This document shows positions 44,085 through 53,184 of a DNA stretch of 64,000 nucleotides, piece by piece. The position numbers and the translations under genes were made by a program. Numbering within the stretch: the stretch's first letter is position 1; each line of letters starts with the position of its first letter. The notes under the pieces are model-generated. The model was not told the DNA's origin and did no database searches. It saw nothing but the letters and a program-made list of their open reading frames with translations. Source of the stretch: Candidimonas sp. SYP-B2681 (GTDB lineage: Bacteria; Pseudomonadota; Gammaproteobacteria; Burkholderiales; Burkholderiaceae_B); assembly GCF_003971065.1 (NCBI RefSeq), contig NZ_RYDV01000001.1, positions 806,001 through 870,000 on the forward strand, given 5' to 3'.

Positions 44085-44639
44085 ATGGCCATTCATCCTT
44101 CCTCGTCACATACCCTGGTACCCGCCTTGGGCCAATGGGACCACGTTATTGGATCGCCGGCGCACCGTATCCATGTGGTCCAATATGGCGACTTCGAGTG
44201 TCCCTCATGCGCACAGGCATACCCTTCTGTCAAAATACTGCTGAAGAACTTTGGCGAACATCTCTGCTTTGCCTTTCGACATTTTCCGCTCATCGAAGCC
44301 CACCCTCACGCTGAGCTCGCCGCCGAAGCGGCCGAAACGGCGGGCGCGCAAGGAAAGTTCTGGCCTATGCATGACTGGCTCTTTGAAAACCGCGATCATT
44401 TGAAGGCTAAATCATTACGGCAATATGCTGCTGCGCTTGACCTTGACATGCTGCGCTATGACGCCGAAATGGCCGACCATTTTTACTTGCAACGCATACG
44501 CGAGAATATTGCAAGCGGACGTGCCAGCGGTGTGCAGGGTTCGCCTGCCTTCTTTATTAACGGCAGCATTATTGATGTGTCTTTTGGAATCCATCACCTG
44601 TTCGAAGCCATAACCGCGCGTATCCAGCACCGGGGCTAG
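44085..44639 (+). CDS. DsbA-like thioredoxin-fold protein
   Basis: A 184-residue protein with the DsbA/thioredoxin_4 fold. CPSC in VQYGDFECPSCAQAYP is the redox pair, HFPLIEAHPHAELAAEAAE the helical insert, and GVQGSPAFFINGSIID the cis-proline loop. There is no signal peptide, so it probably works in the cytoplasm. I chose the ATG at 44085 after GGGAG because the longer frame adds 58 unrelated residues. It is convergent with the thioredoxin gene. Confidence 0.85.
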   Translation: MAIHPSSSHTLVPALGQWDHVIGSPAHRIHVVQYGDFECPSCAQAYPSVKILLKNFGEHLCFAFRHFPLIEAHPHAELAAEAAETAGAQGKFWPMHDWLFENRDHLKAKSLRQYAAALDLDMLRYDAEMADHFYLQRIRENIASGRASGVQGSPAFFINGSIIDVSFGIHHLFEAITARIQHRG

Positions 44640-44657
44640 GCACAGGGTTGAACGGGG

Positions 44658-45086
44658 TTAAGCAAGTTCTTTTAGTTGGTTGACTATTTTTTCCAATTCC
44701 GTAGGCGGCAAAGCACCTGATTTTCGGAACAGCTCTTTTCCCCGAAAGAATGCGGCTAGAGTGGGGATCGATCGTATATTGAAACGTTGCCCGAGATCTT
44801 GATGCAGTTCAGTATCAACCTTGGCGAAAACGATAGACCCATTTTGTCTTGTTGCTTCGTTTTCGAAGATGGGGGCGAACGCGCGGCAAGGCCCGCACCA
44901 TGGCGCCCAAAAATCGACCAAGACCGGAATGGCACTATCCGAAATCAATTCGGTAAGCACCGGTGAGTCAGCGACCACGGGACTGCTCAACAAAGGGCGA
45001 TGACACTTGCCGCAGCTGACAATACTGTCCAATTTTCTTGCTGGAGCGCGATTACGTTGGCCACAATGCGGGCATTTTATTTCCAT
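44658..45086 (-). CDS. trxC: Thioredoxin 2
   Basis: A 142-residue thioredoxin with the N-terminal zinc-binding CPHC and CGKC pairs that distinguish TrxC from TrxA, and the active site in DFWAPWCGPCRAFAP. It reduces cytoplasmic disulfides and is typically induced by oxidative stress. RSIPTLAAFFRG holds the cis-proline. It lies convergent with the DsbA-like gene, 18 bases between stops. Confidence 0.95.
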   Translation of the reverse strand: MEIKCPHCGQRNRAPARKLDSIVSCGKCHRPLLSSPVVADSPVLTELISDSAIPVLVDFWAPWCGPCRAFAPIFENEATRQNGSIVFAKVDTELHQDLGQRFNIRSIPTLAAFFRGKELFRKSGALPPTELEKIVNQLKELA

Positions 45087-45354
45087 GAATTACCCCTATA
45101 GCGATAGTGTTGAGCAATGTTGAGAAACGATAGCACTTTACCAGCCTGGCCTAGCTGCATGCCATCACAAGGGGGCCGTTCAATCCCTCATTGCCACAAA
45201 GCCCGGCCATCGGCGCACGCGGCGGGCATAATATTTGCTTAACCTGACAGAATTGCTCCTTGCGGAGCACGTCGCCGATGCCGCACAGAATTACTGACGC
45301 TTTACTGCTGCGGTTGATCTTGATTGACTGAACTATCCAGCTTAGGTGAAGACG

Positions 45355-45558
45355 ATGACACGAGCCATAAAAACTGATGAACAATCTGCCGATCAGGAAA
45401 ACTCGAGAAAAGAAAAGCCTGCACAACCGCCTGACAAAGAACCGAAAAAGGGCACTGATCAGAATACGAATCCTCCAGACAGTATTCCTAATCCTATGCC
45501 GGGGGTCGATCCGCAGCAGACGCCCGGGGTGGATCACCCGCCAGCAGAAAGAAACTAG
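45355..45558 (+). CDS. Small hydrophilic Pro/Lys-rich protein
   Basis: A 67-residue protein of Lys, Glu, Asp, Pro and Gln, with ENSRKEKPAQPPDKEPKKG and a proline-rich C-terminus. It has no fold I recognise and is probably disordered. The ATG at 45355 has AGGTGAAG before it; an in-frame GTG is nine bases upstream. It lies ahead of the DUF378 gene on the same strand, 57 bases apart. Such small charged proteins are common in stress clusters. Confidence 0.55.
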   Translation: MTRAIKTDEQSADQENSRKEKPAQPPDKEPKKGTDQNTNPPDSIPNPMPGVDPQQTPGVDHPPAERN

Positions 45559-45615
45559 GCCGTCACGCCATTCCGCGATACGAATGGTGAAGCCTGTGAA
45601 CCTCAAGGAGTAACC

Positions 45616-45876
45616 ATGAAGCCCTCAGACTCGCCTGTAAATGACCTTGACACCGTTGTGCCAATAACAACCGTATCGGTATTGGACTGGATTGCGCTTG
45701 CTATTTTAATAGTGGGAGGCCTGAATTGGGGGTTGGTTGGGGTGATGAACTTCGACCTGGTTGCCGCTATATTCGGCAACGGAAGCTTCGCCTCGCATGT
45801 GGTTTACACCTTGGTCGGTCTTGCCGCTTTGTATTGCATCTACTTTGCCTTGCGGCTGTCACGCCCACGCCGATAA
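45616..45876 (+). CDS. DUF378 small membrane protein
   Basis: An 86-residue protein with two helices. GGLNWGLVGVMNFDLVAAIFG and SHVVYTLVGLAALYCIYFAL match the DUF378 family, which is of unknown function and common in soil bacteria and stress loci. AGGAG lies before the ATG. It is convergent with the glycosyltransferase gene. Confidence 0.85.
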   Translation: MKPSDSPVNDLDTVVPITTVSVLDWIALAILIVGGLNWGLVGVMNFDLVAAIFGNGSFASHVVYTLVGLAALYCIYFALRLSRPRR

Positions 45877-45904
45877 GCACTACCGGACGACAAATTCCCA
45901 ACGA

Positions 45905-46915
45905 TTATTGGCGCCGATTGATTGCGCTTAATGACAGAAGCAGGTCGTTCCAGTCGCGAACAAAGCGATCAATCGAGAAGCGCGATCTCGCGATTTGCCG
46001 GGATGCCTCACCCCATTGGCGGGCAAGCTCGGGTTCACTGATCAATTGGTGCATGCATTCAAGCAACCGTTCCCGCCTGGTATCGACATAGCCATTGACC
46101 CCATTCGTAATGACCATAGGTAGCTCAGTGGCAGCGATGCCGACTATGGGCATGCCCGCCATCATGGCTTCGACGAGTGAAAGCCCTAAACTCGCATAGC
46201 GTATTGGCGTGAAGAAAAACCGGTATCTGGCCATATAGGCCGGCACCTCCATGTTGGGAATTTCACCAAGGCCGCCCATCGTTTCTGATTGCATGCCAAT
46301 CAAATCGAGAGGGACACGGCTTGCGGCCCATTCAAAAACATCCGCTCCCACCCGACGGCCCCGGCGTTGCAGATGGTTAATCGCCGAAATTCCCCGCGCC
46401 AGTTCCCCACTATAGGTCGCCGCTGGTAGCGCCACAACACCATGCTCGATGATCCGGGTAGCCACATTCGGCGAGTGCCACATCAGATCGTTATAAGGCG
46501 TCACATGGATGAGCACCCCGTTTTCATGCTCAAAAAAGTGTTTCGTGTCAGTAGGGTGCGGTTCAGGCGGGTTGTGTTCAATATAGGCGCAAGGCAGTGC
46601 TCTTTGTCCGGCGGTTAGCAGATCGAATCGGTCCCGTTCAAATACGGGACGCGACTGGAACACTACGCAATCAAACTCTTCGTTTTTCAACTGACCGGCA
46701 GGTAGTTGGCGGACATTCTTCCCCCACGGTATTTTCGGACCTAAGGCTCCGTAACCAGAGCGATTGTCCGGCATGACAGGCACGATGAAATCGTGCGACG
46801 CCTGTGTCAACGAATAGAGATAATTGCCATGGACGTGCCACGTCAGAACTCGCAAGCGCCCATTGTGACCGACTGATTGTTCCGTGATAGAACCTGGATC
46901 AGCAATTCTGTTCAC
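45905..46915 (-). CDS. Glycosyltransferase, group 1 (GT4-like)
   Basis: A 336-residue glycosyltransferase. RYFFTP and ASLGLSLVEAMMAGMPIVGIAATELP are the nucleotide-sugar-binding half of GT-B enzymes. It is the last gene of the glycan cluster. I chose the GTG at 46915, which follows AAGGAG by six bases and overlaps the preceding gene by 17 bases; an in-frame TTG lies 18 bases upstream. The sugar donor and acceptor are unknown. The N-terminal half is diverged (TWHVHGNYLYSLTQASHDF), which is typical of enzymes with short names such as WcaI-like. Confidence 0.82.
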   Translation of the reverse strand: MNRIADPGSITEQSVGHNGRLRVLTWHVHGNYLYSLTQASHDFIVPVMPDNRSGYGALGPKIPWGKNVRQLPAGQLKNEEFDCVVFQSRPVFERDRFDLLTAGQRALPCAYIEHNPPEPHPTDTKHFFEHENGVLIHVTPYNDLMWHSPNVATRIIEHGVVALPAATYSGELARGISAINHLQRRGRRVGADVFEWAASRVPLDLIGMQSETMGGLGEIPNMEVPAYMARYRFFFTPIRYASLGLSLVEAMMAGMPIVGIAATELPMVITNGVNGYVDTRRERLLECMHQLISEPELARQWGEASRQIARSRFSIDRFVRDWNDLLLSLSAINRRQ

Positions 46916-47972
46916 ATGCAGCTCCTTGGGCAAGATAGGCCCTGATAGGTTCTAGAACATCATTGCAAGTCACCCTTAGTGCGCAGGGATGGCCCAGCGG
47001 ACAAACCGGGTAGGAACATGGCCGGCAAGACATATCGGCATGCAGGACTGTGTGCAACGCCGAGTCAAGGGGCGCCCATCTCGCCACATCGCTACCGCAG
47101 GCGATGACGACACTGCGCAAGCCAATGGCTGCAGCAATGTGTGAAACCCCTGTATCGTTGCAAATAAGTAGGCGCCCGCGCTGCAAAAGACTTGCAAGCG
47201 CCCCCAGAGTCGTCTGGCCAGATATATCGACAGCCGCCTTCCCAATACTGGTGGCCAACCCGCTTGCAAGCGAGTGCTCTTCTGTAGTCCCTGTTATCGC
47301 GAGCTGCCAGCCTTGGAGAGCGAGTTGGCGGCCTACCTCAGCAAAGCGCTCTGCCGGCCAGCGGCGAGATTCCAGTTTTGCGCCGGGATGGATAAATATC
47401 GTTCTTGCCAGCTCAAGATTCGCCTTTTCGGCAACATCATCCGCCTCTTTTCTGTCTACCTCATCAATTGGGAATTCCAATGCTACGCCCTGGTCTTGTA
47501 AGCCTAGATGCGAAAGCAAGGAGATATAGCGCACGACTTCCGGTTGATTATCGGGCCATGCCATTAATCTGCGCGGCTCTTCTTGCTCGATCAGGGGAAC
47601 GAAACCGGCCCACTGGCGAGCACCTAGAGCGCTGACAATCGAATTCGATAATAAGCCGTTACCATGCATTTGAAGCGCCAAGTCGAACCGCCGAAGCCTC
47701 ATCGCATCGTAAAAATCACTAAGCTCCGACTCCCGCGCAGGCTGTTCTGGGAATTTCGGGTGGCCTGGAAAGACAACGAGTTCGTCGAGATAATGACTGA
47801 AGCGTTTTACAACAGGACGTGCGCTTTCCAATCCGATCAGGGTGATCCGGGCCTTTGGCAGTGCTAGGCGAAGGGCCCGCAATGCCGGCATCGCGCATAA
47901 CAGATCGCCGAGACACAGTGCGCGAAATACAGCGACGCTTGCGGGTGTCCGATCCCATAGCTGAGAAGCCAT
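46899..47972 (-). CDS. Family 9 glycosyltransferase (heptosyltransferase-like) 1
   Basis: A 357-residue GT9 enzyme. FRALCLGDLLCAMPALRAL is the N-terminal motif and FIHPGAKLESRRWPAERFAEVG and CNDTGVSHIAAAIGL the donor-side motifs of ADP-heptose:LPS heptosyltransferases. A cysteine-rich tail (CRPCSYPVCPLGHPC) is usual in this subgroup. The ATG at 47972 is preferred to a TTG six bases upstream. It partly overlaps both neighbours, so the cluster is translated as a unit. Confidence 0.88.
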   Translation of the reverse strand: MASQLWDRTPASVAVFRALCLGDLLCAMPALRALRLALPKARITLIGLESARPVVKRFSHYLDELVVFPGHPKFPEQPARESELSDFYDAMRLRRFDLALQMHGNGLLSNSIVSALGARQWAGFVPLIEQEEPRRLMAWPDNQPEVVRYISLLSHLGLQDQGVALEFPIDEVDRKEADDVAEKANLELARTIFIHPGAKLESRRWPAERFAEVGRQLALQGWQLAITGTTEEHSLASGLATSIGKAAVDISGQTTLGALASLLQRGRLLICNDTGVSHIAAAIGLRSVVIACGSDVARWAPLDSALHTVLHADMSCRPCSYPVCPLGHPCALRVTCNDVLEPIRAYLAQGAACEQNC

Positions 47973-47974
47973 AT

Positions 47975-48961
47975 TCAAGGCACTCCCCAGCCAAACCGAA
48001 CCACCCCGGCCGCCCTCCAGAATATGGAAAGCGGCGGGATGAAAATCGAGGTCACGAACAGTTCGACAACATTCCTGACGGTAAATGAGCTATCCATTAA
48101 GCGACGCAGGAAAAAAAACAGGCTCAGGCCTCCCCACGCCATAGCGCTGGCGAGTGCGAGCGTATACCAACCAGAAAGCAACGCAGCGACGGTCGTTACT
48201 AAACATGCCGAAACGGAGAGGTAAAACCACGGCGCTCCGGAGCGAATGCGCTGTCGGTACAGATCGGGATGCTTGCGATACAGCAACACATCGAACATCA
48301 CCTTGCGCTGCATCGCTATCCCGGCGGCAAATCTTGCTGGCCGCAAGGGGTGCACAACGACAGCCTCAGGAACCTTGACGATGGTATAGCCCTTCTTCAG
48401 CAGCGAGAAATGCAAATCGGAGTCTTCGCGCCACGCACTGGTATACCGCTCGTCAAAACCGCCCACGGCTTCTAATGCATCGCGTCGTACGAAGCAGTTC
48501 GCAGTGGCAAATTCGGCGTCTTGCAAACGCGCTGCATCTTTCTGGTAATCGGAAGGATTTTCGGGAAGTGGCATGACGATGCGACCCACTGCGGCATCGG
48601 CGGGTACCGCCATCGCCAGGGCACCCGACTGCAGCCATCCCGGGTCGGGAACTGTGTCGTCGTCGGTGAACGCAATAATCGGTGCCATCGCTGCCCGCCA
48701 GCCAGCATTGCGCGCCCCCGCCGGGCCTTGGGTGGCCGTCACGGCTATATACCTGACTAGCGGTCGTCCGCCGCTAGTCAGCGGCAATGATTTCACCACG
48801 CGTTGCGCAGACAAACTTGGGCCGTCGTCGCACACAATAATTTCATACGCTTCAGGCGCCATTGTTTGCCGCAACAGCGCGTTCATGCAGCGCTCCAGTA
48901 AATCGGGGCGCTGATAGGTCGGAACGACTACCGACATCAGCAAAGAAGAGGAATCGGTCAT
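47975..48961 (-). CDS. Family 2 glycosyltransferase
   Basis: A 328-residue GT-A enzyme with VVPTYQRPDLLERCMNALL at the N-terminus, the metal-binding acids in FTDDDTVPDPGWL, and WREDSDLHFSLLKKGY as the catalytic-base region. Two membrane helices follow at about residues 248-290. It transfers a sugar to a membrane-linked acceptor, by family. Its ATG overlaps the carbamoyltransferase stop by four bases. Confidence 0.9.
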   Translation of the reverse strand: MTDSSSLLMSVVVPTYQRPDLLERCMNALLRQTMAPEAYEIIVCDDGPSLSAQRVVKSLPLTSGGRPLVRYIAVTATQGPAGARNAGWRAAMAPIIAFTDDDTVPDPGWLQSGALAMAVPADAAVGRIVMPLPENPSDYQKDAARLQDAEFATANCFVRRDALEAVGGFDERYTSAWREDSDLHFSLLKKGYTIVKVPEAVVVHPLRPARFAAGIAMQRKVMFDVLLYRKHPDLYRQRIRSGAPWFYLSVSACLVTTVAALLSGWYTLALASAMAWGGLSLFFFLRRLMDSSFTVRNVVELFVTSIFIPPLSIFWRAAGVVRFGWGVP

Positions 48962-50694
48962 GGTTTTTCAACCAGAAAGCTGCCGATCACCAGCGCATCC
49001 AGTGGAGAGGTCCAGAAGCACTCAAGGGCGTCGCGCGGAGTGCAGACTATGGGTTCCCCGCGCGTGTTGAAAGATGTGTTCACCAACACCGGGACTCCGG
49101 TCAGCCTTTTGAACGCTGATAGCAGGTCGTAAAGAAGCGGATGTTGTTCGCTGGAAACTGTCTGTACTCTTGCCGTGCCATCAATATGGCGAACAGCTGG
49201 AATTCGTGCAGCCTGATGCGCCAATACGTCGAAGACAAACAACATGAACGGCGCGTCAATTGAGTCGCTTCCCTTGGAATCAAACCATTCATGCGCCTCT
49301 TCCTGAATGACGACGGGCGCCACGGGCCTGAAATCTTCCCTGTCCTTGATCTCGTTCAGACGCGCCTGCATCAGCGGATCTCGAGGAGAAGCCAGAATTG
49401 AACGGGCACCGAGGGCGCGCGGACCGAACTCCATTCGACCTTGAAACCAGCCTACAATTTTCTCGGCAGACAGCAATTCAGCAGTGGTCAGCGCAATGTC
49501 CGCCAGTCTTCGATAACGAATCCCTGAGCGCTGCAAGAATTCTTCTATCTCCTCATCGCCGTAGCCAGGCCCCAGATAGGCATGATTCATGTGCCAGTCC
49601 CGGCCACTGACATCGCGTGAGTAAAAGTCCATCCATAACGCGGCACCCAACGATGTGCCGGCATCCCCCGCTGCGGGTTGGATCCAGATTCTGCGAAAAG
49701 GTCCTTGCTCTCCCAACTTGGCGTTCATTACACAGTTAAGCGCGACCCCCCCTGCCATGCAAAGGTAATCCGCATGAGTTTTATTGAATAACCATTGAGT
49801 CATCTCGAGAACCACTTCCTCGAGCACTTGCTGTAAGGAATGCGCAATATCCATATGCCGCGGTTCGAGGACCTCCCCCCGAATCCGGGGCCGCCCTAAT
49901 AATTCTTCGAGGCGACCCGGAGAAAGCAAGTAGCCCCCATTGCCATCGATTCGCAATATCTCTCGAAACTCGTTAACGAATGATGGCTTACCGAAAGAAG
50001 CGAGGGCCATTACCTTGTACTCATCCGAAGAATGCAAAAAGCCCAGATAGCGCGTCACGTCTTCGTACAACAGTCCAAGCGAATGCGGCAGGTTGATTTG
50101 TTTAATGCGATCGTACTTGCCGGCAGCAAAGTGACCGTAGCTGGTCGAGGCCCGCTCCCCGCGGCCATCCATCGTCAACACCGCGGCCTCGTCATAAGGA
50201 GAAGCCAGGTAAGCGCTAGCTTCATGGCTAAGATGGTGCTCCACGAATTGCCAGCGCTCCAGAATGTGGTCCAGCGTATCGCTGACGAATCGCTTCTGCA
50301 AATGATGAGGAACTCCCCCGGCAAGTTGCCGCGGTGCGTTTACCAGGTAAGCCAAAAACAATGGATCCCATGGAGATGAACCACTACTGGCCTGCCAACC
50401 AGCAGAGGGCTCTAAAGGCAATACCACCTTGCGCTCGGGCGCCAGCTCTTGTTGAAGAAGACCAGGATCAAACGAATAGGCGATGTGGTTGACATCGCGC
50501 AGCTCGCACGCTGCTTCACTCAAGCAATAGTCAATCGCATGATAAGGCAATTGCCAGGTGGAAAAAGGAACAGGCCGTTTACCATGCTTGATACGCGTAA
50601 ATCGCTCTTCCTCGGCCGCAGCGATTACGATACCGTCGCGCACCAACGCTGCAGAACAATCATGAAAGGCGGCATTGATTCCCAAGGTCAGCAT
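48958..50694 (-). CDS. Carbamoyltransferase (NodU/CmcH/TobZ type)
   Basis: A 578-residue enzyme. LGINAAFHDCSAALVRDG and AAEEERFTRIKHGKRPVPF start the Kae1-like domain, with HHLSHEASAYL and TMDGRGERAS as nucleotide and metal contacts. EFGPRALGARSILASPRDP and VNTSFNTRGEPIV lie in the YrdC-like part. The family carbamoylates sugars and antibiotics from carbamoyl phosphate and ATP. Its place among glycosyltransferases suggests that one sugar of the surface glycan is carbamoylated. Confidence 0.92.
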   Translation of the reverse strand: MLTLGINAAFHDCSAALVRDGIVIAAAEEERFTRIKHGKRPVPFSTWQLPYHAIDYCLSEAACELRDVNHIAYSFDPGLLQQELAPERKVVLPLEPSAGWQASSGSSPWDPLFLAYLVNAPRQLAGGVPHHLQKRFVSDTLDHILERWQFVEHHLSHEASAYLASPYDEAAVLTMDGRGERASTSYGHFAAGKYDRIKQINLPHSLGLLYEDVTRYLGFLHSSDEYKVMALASFGKPSFVNEFREILRIDGNGGYLLSPGRLEELLGRPRIRGEVLEPRHMDIAHSLQQVLEEVVLEMTQWLFNKTHADYLCMAGGVALNCVMNAKLGEQGPFRRIWIQPAAGDAGTSLGAALWMDFYSRDVSGRDWHMNHAYLGPGYGDEEIEEFLQRSGIRYRRLADIALTTAELLSAEKIVGWFQGRMEFGPRALGARSILASPRDPLMQARLNEIKDREDFRPVAPVVIQEEAHEWFDSKGSDSIDAPFMLFVFDVLAHQAARIPAVRHIDGTARVQTVSSEQHPLLYDLLSAFKRLTGVPVLVNTSFNTRGEPIVCTPRDALECFWTSPLDALVIGSFLVEKP

Positions 50695-50712
50695 AAAGTT
50701 CCCTTTATTGAT

Positions 50713-51819
50713 TCAGGCCACCGCGGCAGACTTCCGAGTGACGCCTGAATGCCCTGCAAGCAACTCCAGTGCCGCTTGCACGACTTCCTCGGGTTCCACT
50801 CCCTCCAGGCAGCCATTATGGCCTTCCGAACAAATGCTGCGATAACAATATTTACATGGAACATCGTGGTATAAGAGCCGATGCGGCACTTGCCACGGAG
50901 TATGTTGCGGGTTGGTCAATGCGTACAGGTCAACTACCGGCGTTTGCACCGCTGCAGCGATATGGACGGGCCCCGTGTTGTTGGAAATAAGAAGATCGGC
51001 GTCTTCGATCAGGCAGGCCAGTTCGCCTAGGCTTAATCGGCCCGAAAGATCAACGATATGGCCCGTATTTCCGCAGCGACTGGCTATATATTCGACCAGC
51101 GCCTTTTCTTCGGTACTCCCGGTTAGCAAAATCGACCGGCCGCTAGCTGCCAGTAAGGAAAATACCTTGGCATAACGATCAGGACTATACCGGCGCGAGG
51201 CAGCGGTCGCTCCGCAATGAGCCACGATCCAACCTTTGTCCGGATCAACCTGAGTCGTAAACAATACTTGTCGCATCGAGCTGCGGTCAGCAGGCGTCGT
51301 GGAAAATGAGAGCCGGTGGTCGTCACATCGGGCACCTATTGTGGCAACAAGATCCAGCTGACGTTGCACTTCATGTCGGACCACCTGTGTCGGTTCGCCG
51401 TCTTTTACCCAGTGACTGAGCAGACGGTAGGGATTCTCGCGGCAATGGCCCAATACCAGCGGAATTCCCGCAAGATGGCACATCAGGGCCGCCGGTAAGG
51501 CACTCTGGCTGTAAACCGTAAATATCACCGCGGCATCAAAGTGGCGCCGTTCCAGGTCTTTTAATATCGCATGGTCATACGCGCGATGGGTGTTGTTGTT
51601 CTTTACCCACGCGGCGGCGTACGTAATGATGTTATCGACCTCTGTTAAGTAGGGTCCCAACGCGGCGCCGGATCTCGATGCCAACAGGCTTATCGTGCGA
51701 CCGGAGACCGATGTTTTCAAGGCCCGGATGGCGGGCGTCGTCATCAGGACATCGCCCATATTATCCAGGCGCACGCATAGAACGCGACGCGCGTGATTCC
51801 AATCGGAGGCCACACTCAT
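50713..51819 (-). CDS. Family 9 glycosyltransferase (heptosyltransferase-like) 2
   Basis: A 368-residue GT9 enzyme. RVLCVRLDNMGDVLMTTPAIRAL is the classic N-terminal motif and HCGATAASRRYSPDRYAKVF and SNNTGPVHIAAAVQTPVV the donor side. A C-terminal cysteine cluster (CKYCYRSICSEGHNGCL) resembles that of the other GT9 enzyme here. The ATG at 51819 overlaps the stop of the HAD gene by four bases; the longer frame lies within that gene. With a heptose-phosphatase-like neighbour, a heptose donor is plausible. Confidence 0.88.
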   Translation of the reverse strand: MSVASDWNHARRVLCVRLDNMGDVLMTTPAIRALKTSVSGRTISLLASRSGAALGPYLTEVDNIITYAAAWVKNNNTHRAYDHAILKDLERRHFDAAVIFTVYSQSALPAALMCHLAGIPLVLGHCRENPYRLLSHWVKDGEPTQVVRHEVQRQLDLVATIGARCDDHRLSFSTTPADRSSMRQVLFTTQVDPDKGWIVAHCGATAASRRYSPDRYAKVFSLLAASGRSILLTGSTEEKALVEYIASRCGNTGHIVDLSGRLSLGELACLIEDADLLISNNTGPVHIAAAVQTPVVDLYALTNPQHTPWQVPHRLLYHDVPCKYCYRSICSEGHNGCLEGVEPEEVVQAALELLAGHSGVTRKSAAVA

Positions 51820-52406
51820 ACCGTCACCTCTGAATGATGTTCGGCGAATTGCGCGGCAATCCACCGGCTGGCCGCTTCAAGGTCAGCGTCGATTCGATTC
51901 GGCTGCCGGGAAGGACTGCACAACCATTCGGTCTCGTGGCCATTATTCAACAACACCGTGTTGCAACCTGCCAAATTTCCGGCCTCGACGTCATCGAGAA
52001 TATCGCCAATAAACCACGACCGGCCCAAGTCAATATTGTGGCGGCGTGCCGCCATACGAAGCAGGCCAGGAGCAGGCTTACGGCAGTCGCAAGCTATCGC
52101 AAATCGCGGCTCGATGCCGTCCGGATGATGCGGGCAGTAATAGAAGCCATCAAGCGTCGCACCGACTTGCCGAAACATGTCTTTTAGCTGGTTGCGCATT
52201 GGCCCTATATCGCGAGCCCGGAATTTTCCCAACGCGACTCCAGGCTGATTACTGATAACAATCAAAGGCAGATGCAATTCGCCCAGACGAGCCAGCCCTT
52301 GACGTGCGCCTGGAGCGAAGCGCATGCGATGTGGATCTATATTGTAGGGAACATCCTCCAGGACGGTACCGTCCTTGTCCAGGAAGATTGCCGGCCTCAG
52401 GGCCAT
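51816..52406 (-). CDS. HAD-IIIA phosphatase, GmhB-like
   Basis: A 196-residue phosphatase with IFLDKDGTVLEDVPYN, the two-aspartate HAD motif, VISNQPGVALG as motif two and DILDDVEAGNLAG as motif four. CPHHPDG and CDCRKP supply the zinc cysteines and histidine of GmhB, which dephosphorylates heptose 1,7-bisphosphate. It could make the ADP-heptose precursor for the two GT9 enzymes in the cluster. The exact substrate is inferred. It overlaps the SDR gene by ten bases. Confidence 0.87.
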   Translation of the reverse strand: MALRPAIFLDKDGTVLEDVPYNIDPHRMRFAPGARQGLARLGELHLPLIVISNQPGVALGKFRARDIGPMRNQLKDMFRQVGATLDGFYYCPHHPDGIEPRFAIACDCRKPAPGLLRMAARRHNIDLGRSWFIGDILDDVEAGNLAGCNTVLLNNGHETEWLCSPSRQPNRIDADLEAASRWIAAQFAEHHSEVTV

Positions 52407-53140
52407 GATGTCTCCTTCATCGGCAATACCATGACCTCGGGAATCACGGTTTCAGGTGGCTGCGTCAGCACAAATTTAACCGCTCGAGCCACATTGGCGG
52501 GATCCTGCAATACCTCGATGTCAATATCAGGAAATCGGTCCAACAAGAACGGCGTGCGCATGCCTCCTGCAATAACGGCCGAAACCTTCACGCCCTCGGA
52601 GCGCAATTCCGAATGAAGAGCATGACTAAGCCCCATCAAGCCCCATTTACTGGCGTGATAGACACTTGCATTTGGCCACGCCCGTCTTGCCGCCGTTGAG
52701 GCAATATTGACAATATGGCCACCAGGGCCTAAGTGCTCAAGACTATATTTGGCAAGCAGAAAAGGGCCCGTCAGATTGGTGCGTATCACCCTATCCCAAT
52801 CGGCAACCGTTAGATCACGAATGCCGACAGTGACGTCTATGCCGGCATTGTTGATCACCGCATCCAACCGACCGAAGCGCTCCACCGCCAGATCCAGCGC
52901 TTGCTGCACTTGTGCTTCGTCACCGACATCCAGCGTTGTGCCGAACGCCTTGCCGAACCCGGAGGGCCCTGCGTTGATGTCACGGGCTGTTGCCTCGGCT
53001 GAAGCCTGATCGATATCTGCCACAACGACCAATGCGCCTTCCTCGCCTAGCATGGCGCAGATCGCGGCACCTAGACCTCGGCCTCCGCCGGTTACCAGCA
53101 CGACACGTCCAACGAGTTTATCGAAATCGTATGAGGCCAT
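52397..53140 (-). CDS. Short-chain dehydrogenase/reductase
   Basis: A 247-residue NAD(P)-dependent enzyme with VTGGGRGLGAAICAML (cofactor site), NNAGIDVTVG, the catalytic Ser in NIASTAA, and Tyr-Lys in YHASKWGLMG. In this cluster it may oxidise or reduce a sugar or sugar alcohol, but its substrate cannot be assigned. GGGGGAG lies just before the ATG at 53140; the longer frame adds 15 unlikely residues. Confidence 0.9.
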   Translation of the reverse strand: MASYDFDKLVGRVVLVTGGGRGLGAAICAMLGEEGALVVVADIDQASAEATARDINAGPSGFGKAFGTTLDVGDEAQVQQALDLAVERFGRLDAVINNAGIDVTVGIRDLTVADWDRVIRTNLTGPFLLAKYSLEHLGPGGHIVNIASTAARRAWPNASVYHASKWGLMGLSHALHSELRSEGVKVSAVIAGGMRTPFLLDRFPDIDIEVLQDPANVARAVKFVLTQPPETVIPEVMVLPMKETSWP

Positions 53141-53184
53141 GACTCCCCCAGCGGTTAATTTACCGGCGACGCGGAAGAGACGCA

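Noticed and set aside
45151-45606. 151-residue minus-strand frame opposite the small Pro/Lys-rich gene
   Set aside because: It begins inside plus-strand genes and its Arg/Phe-rich content looks non-coding.
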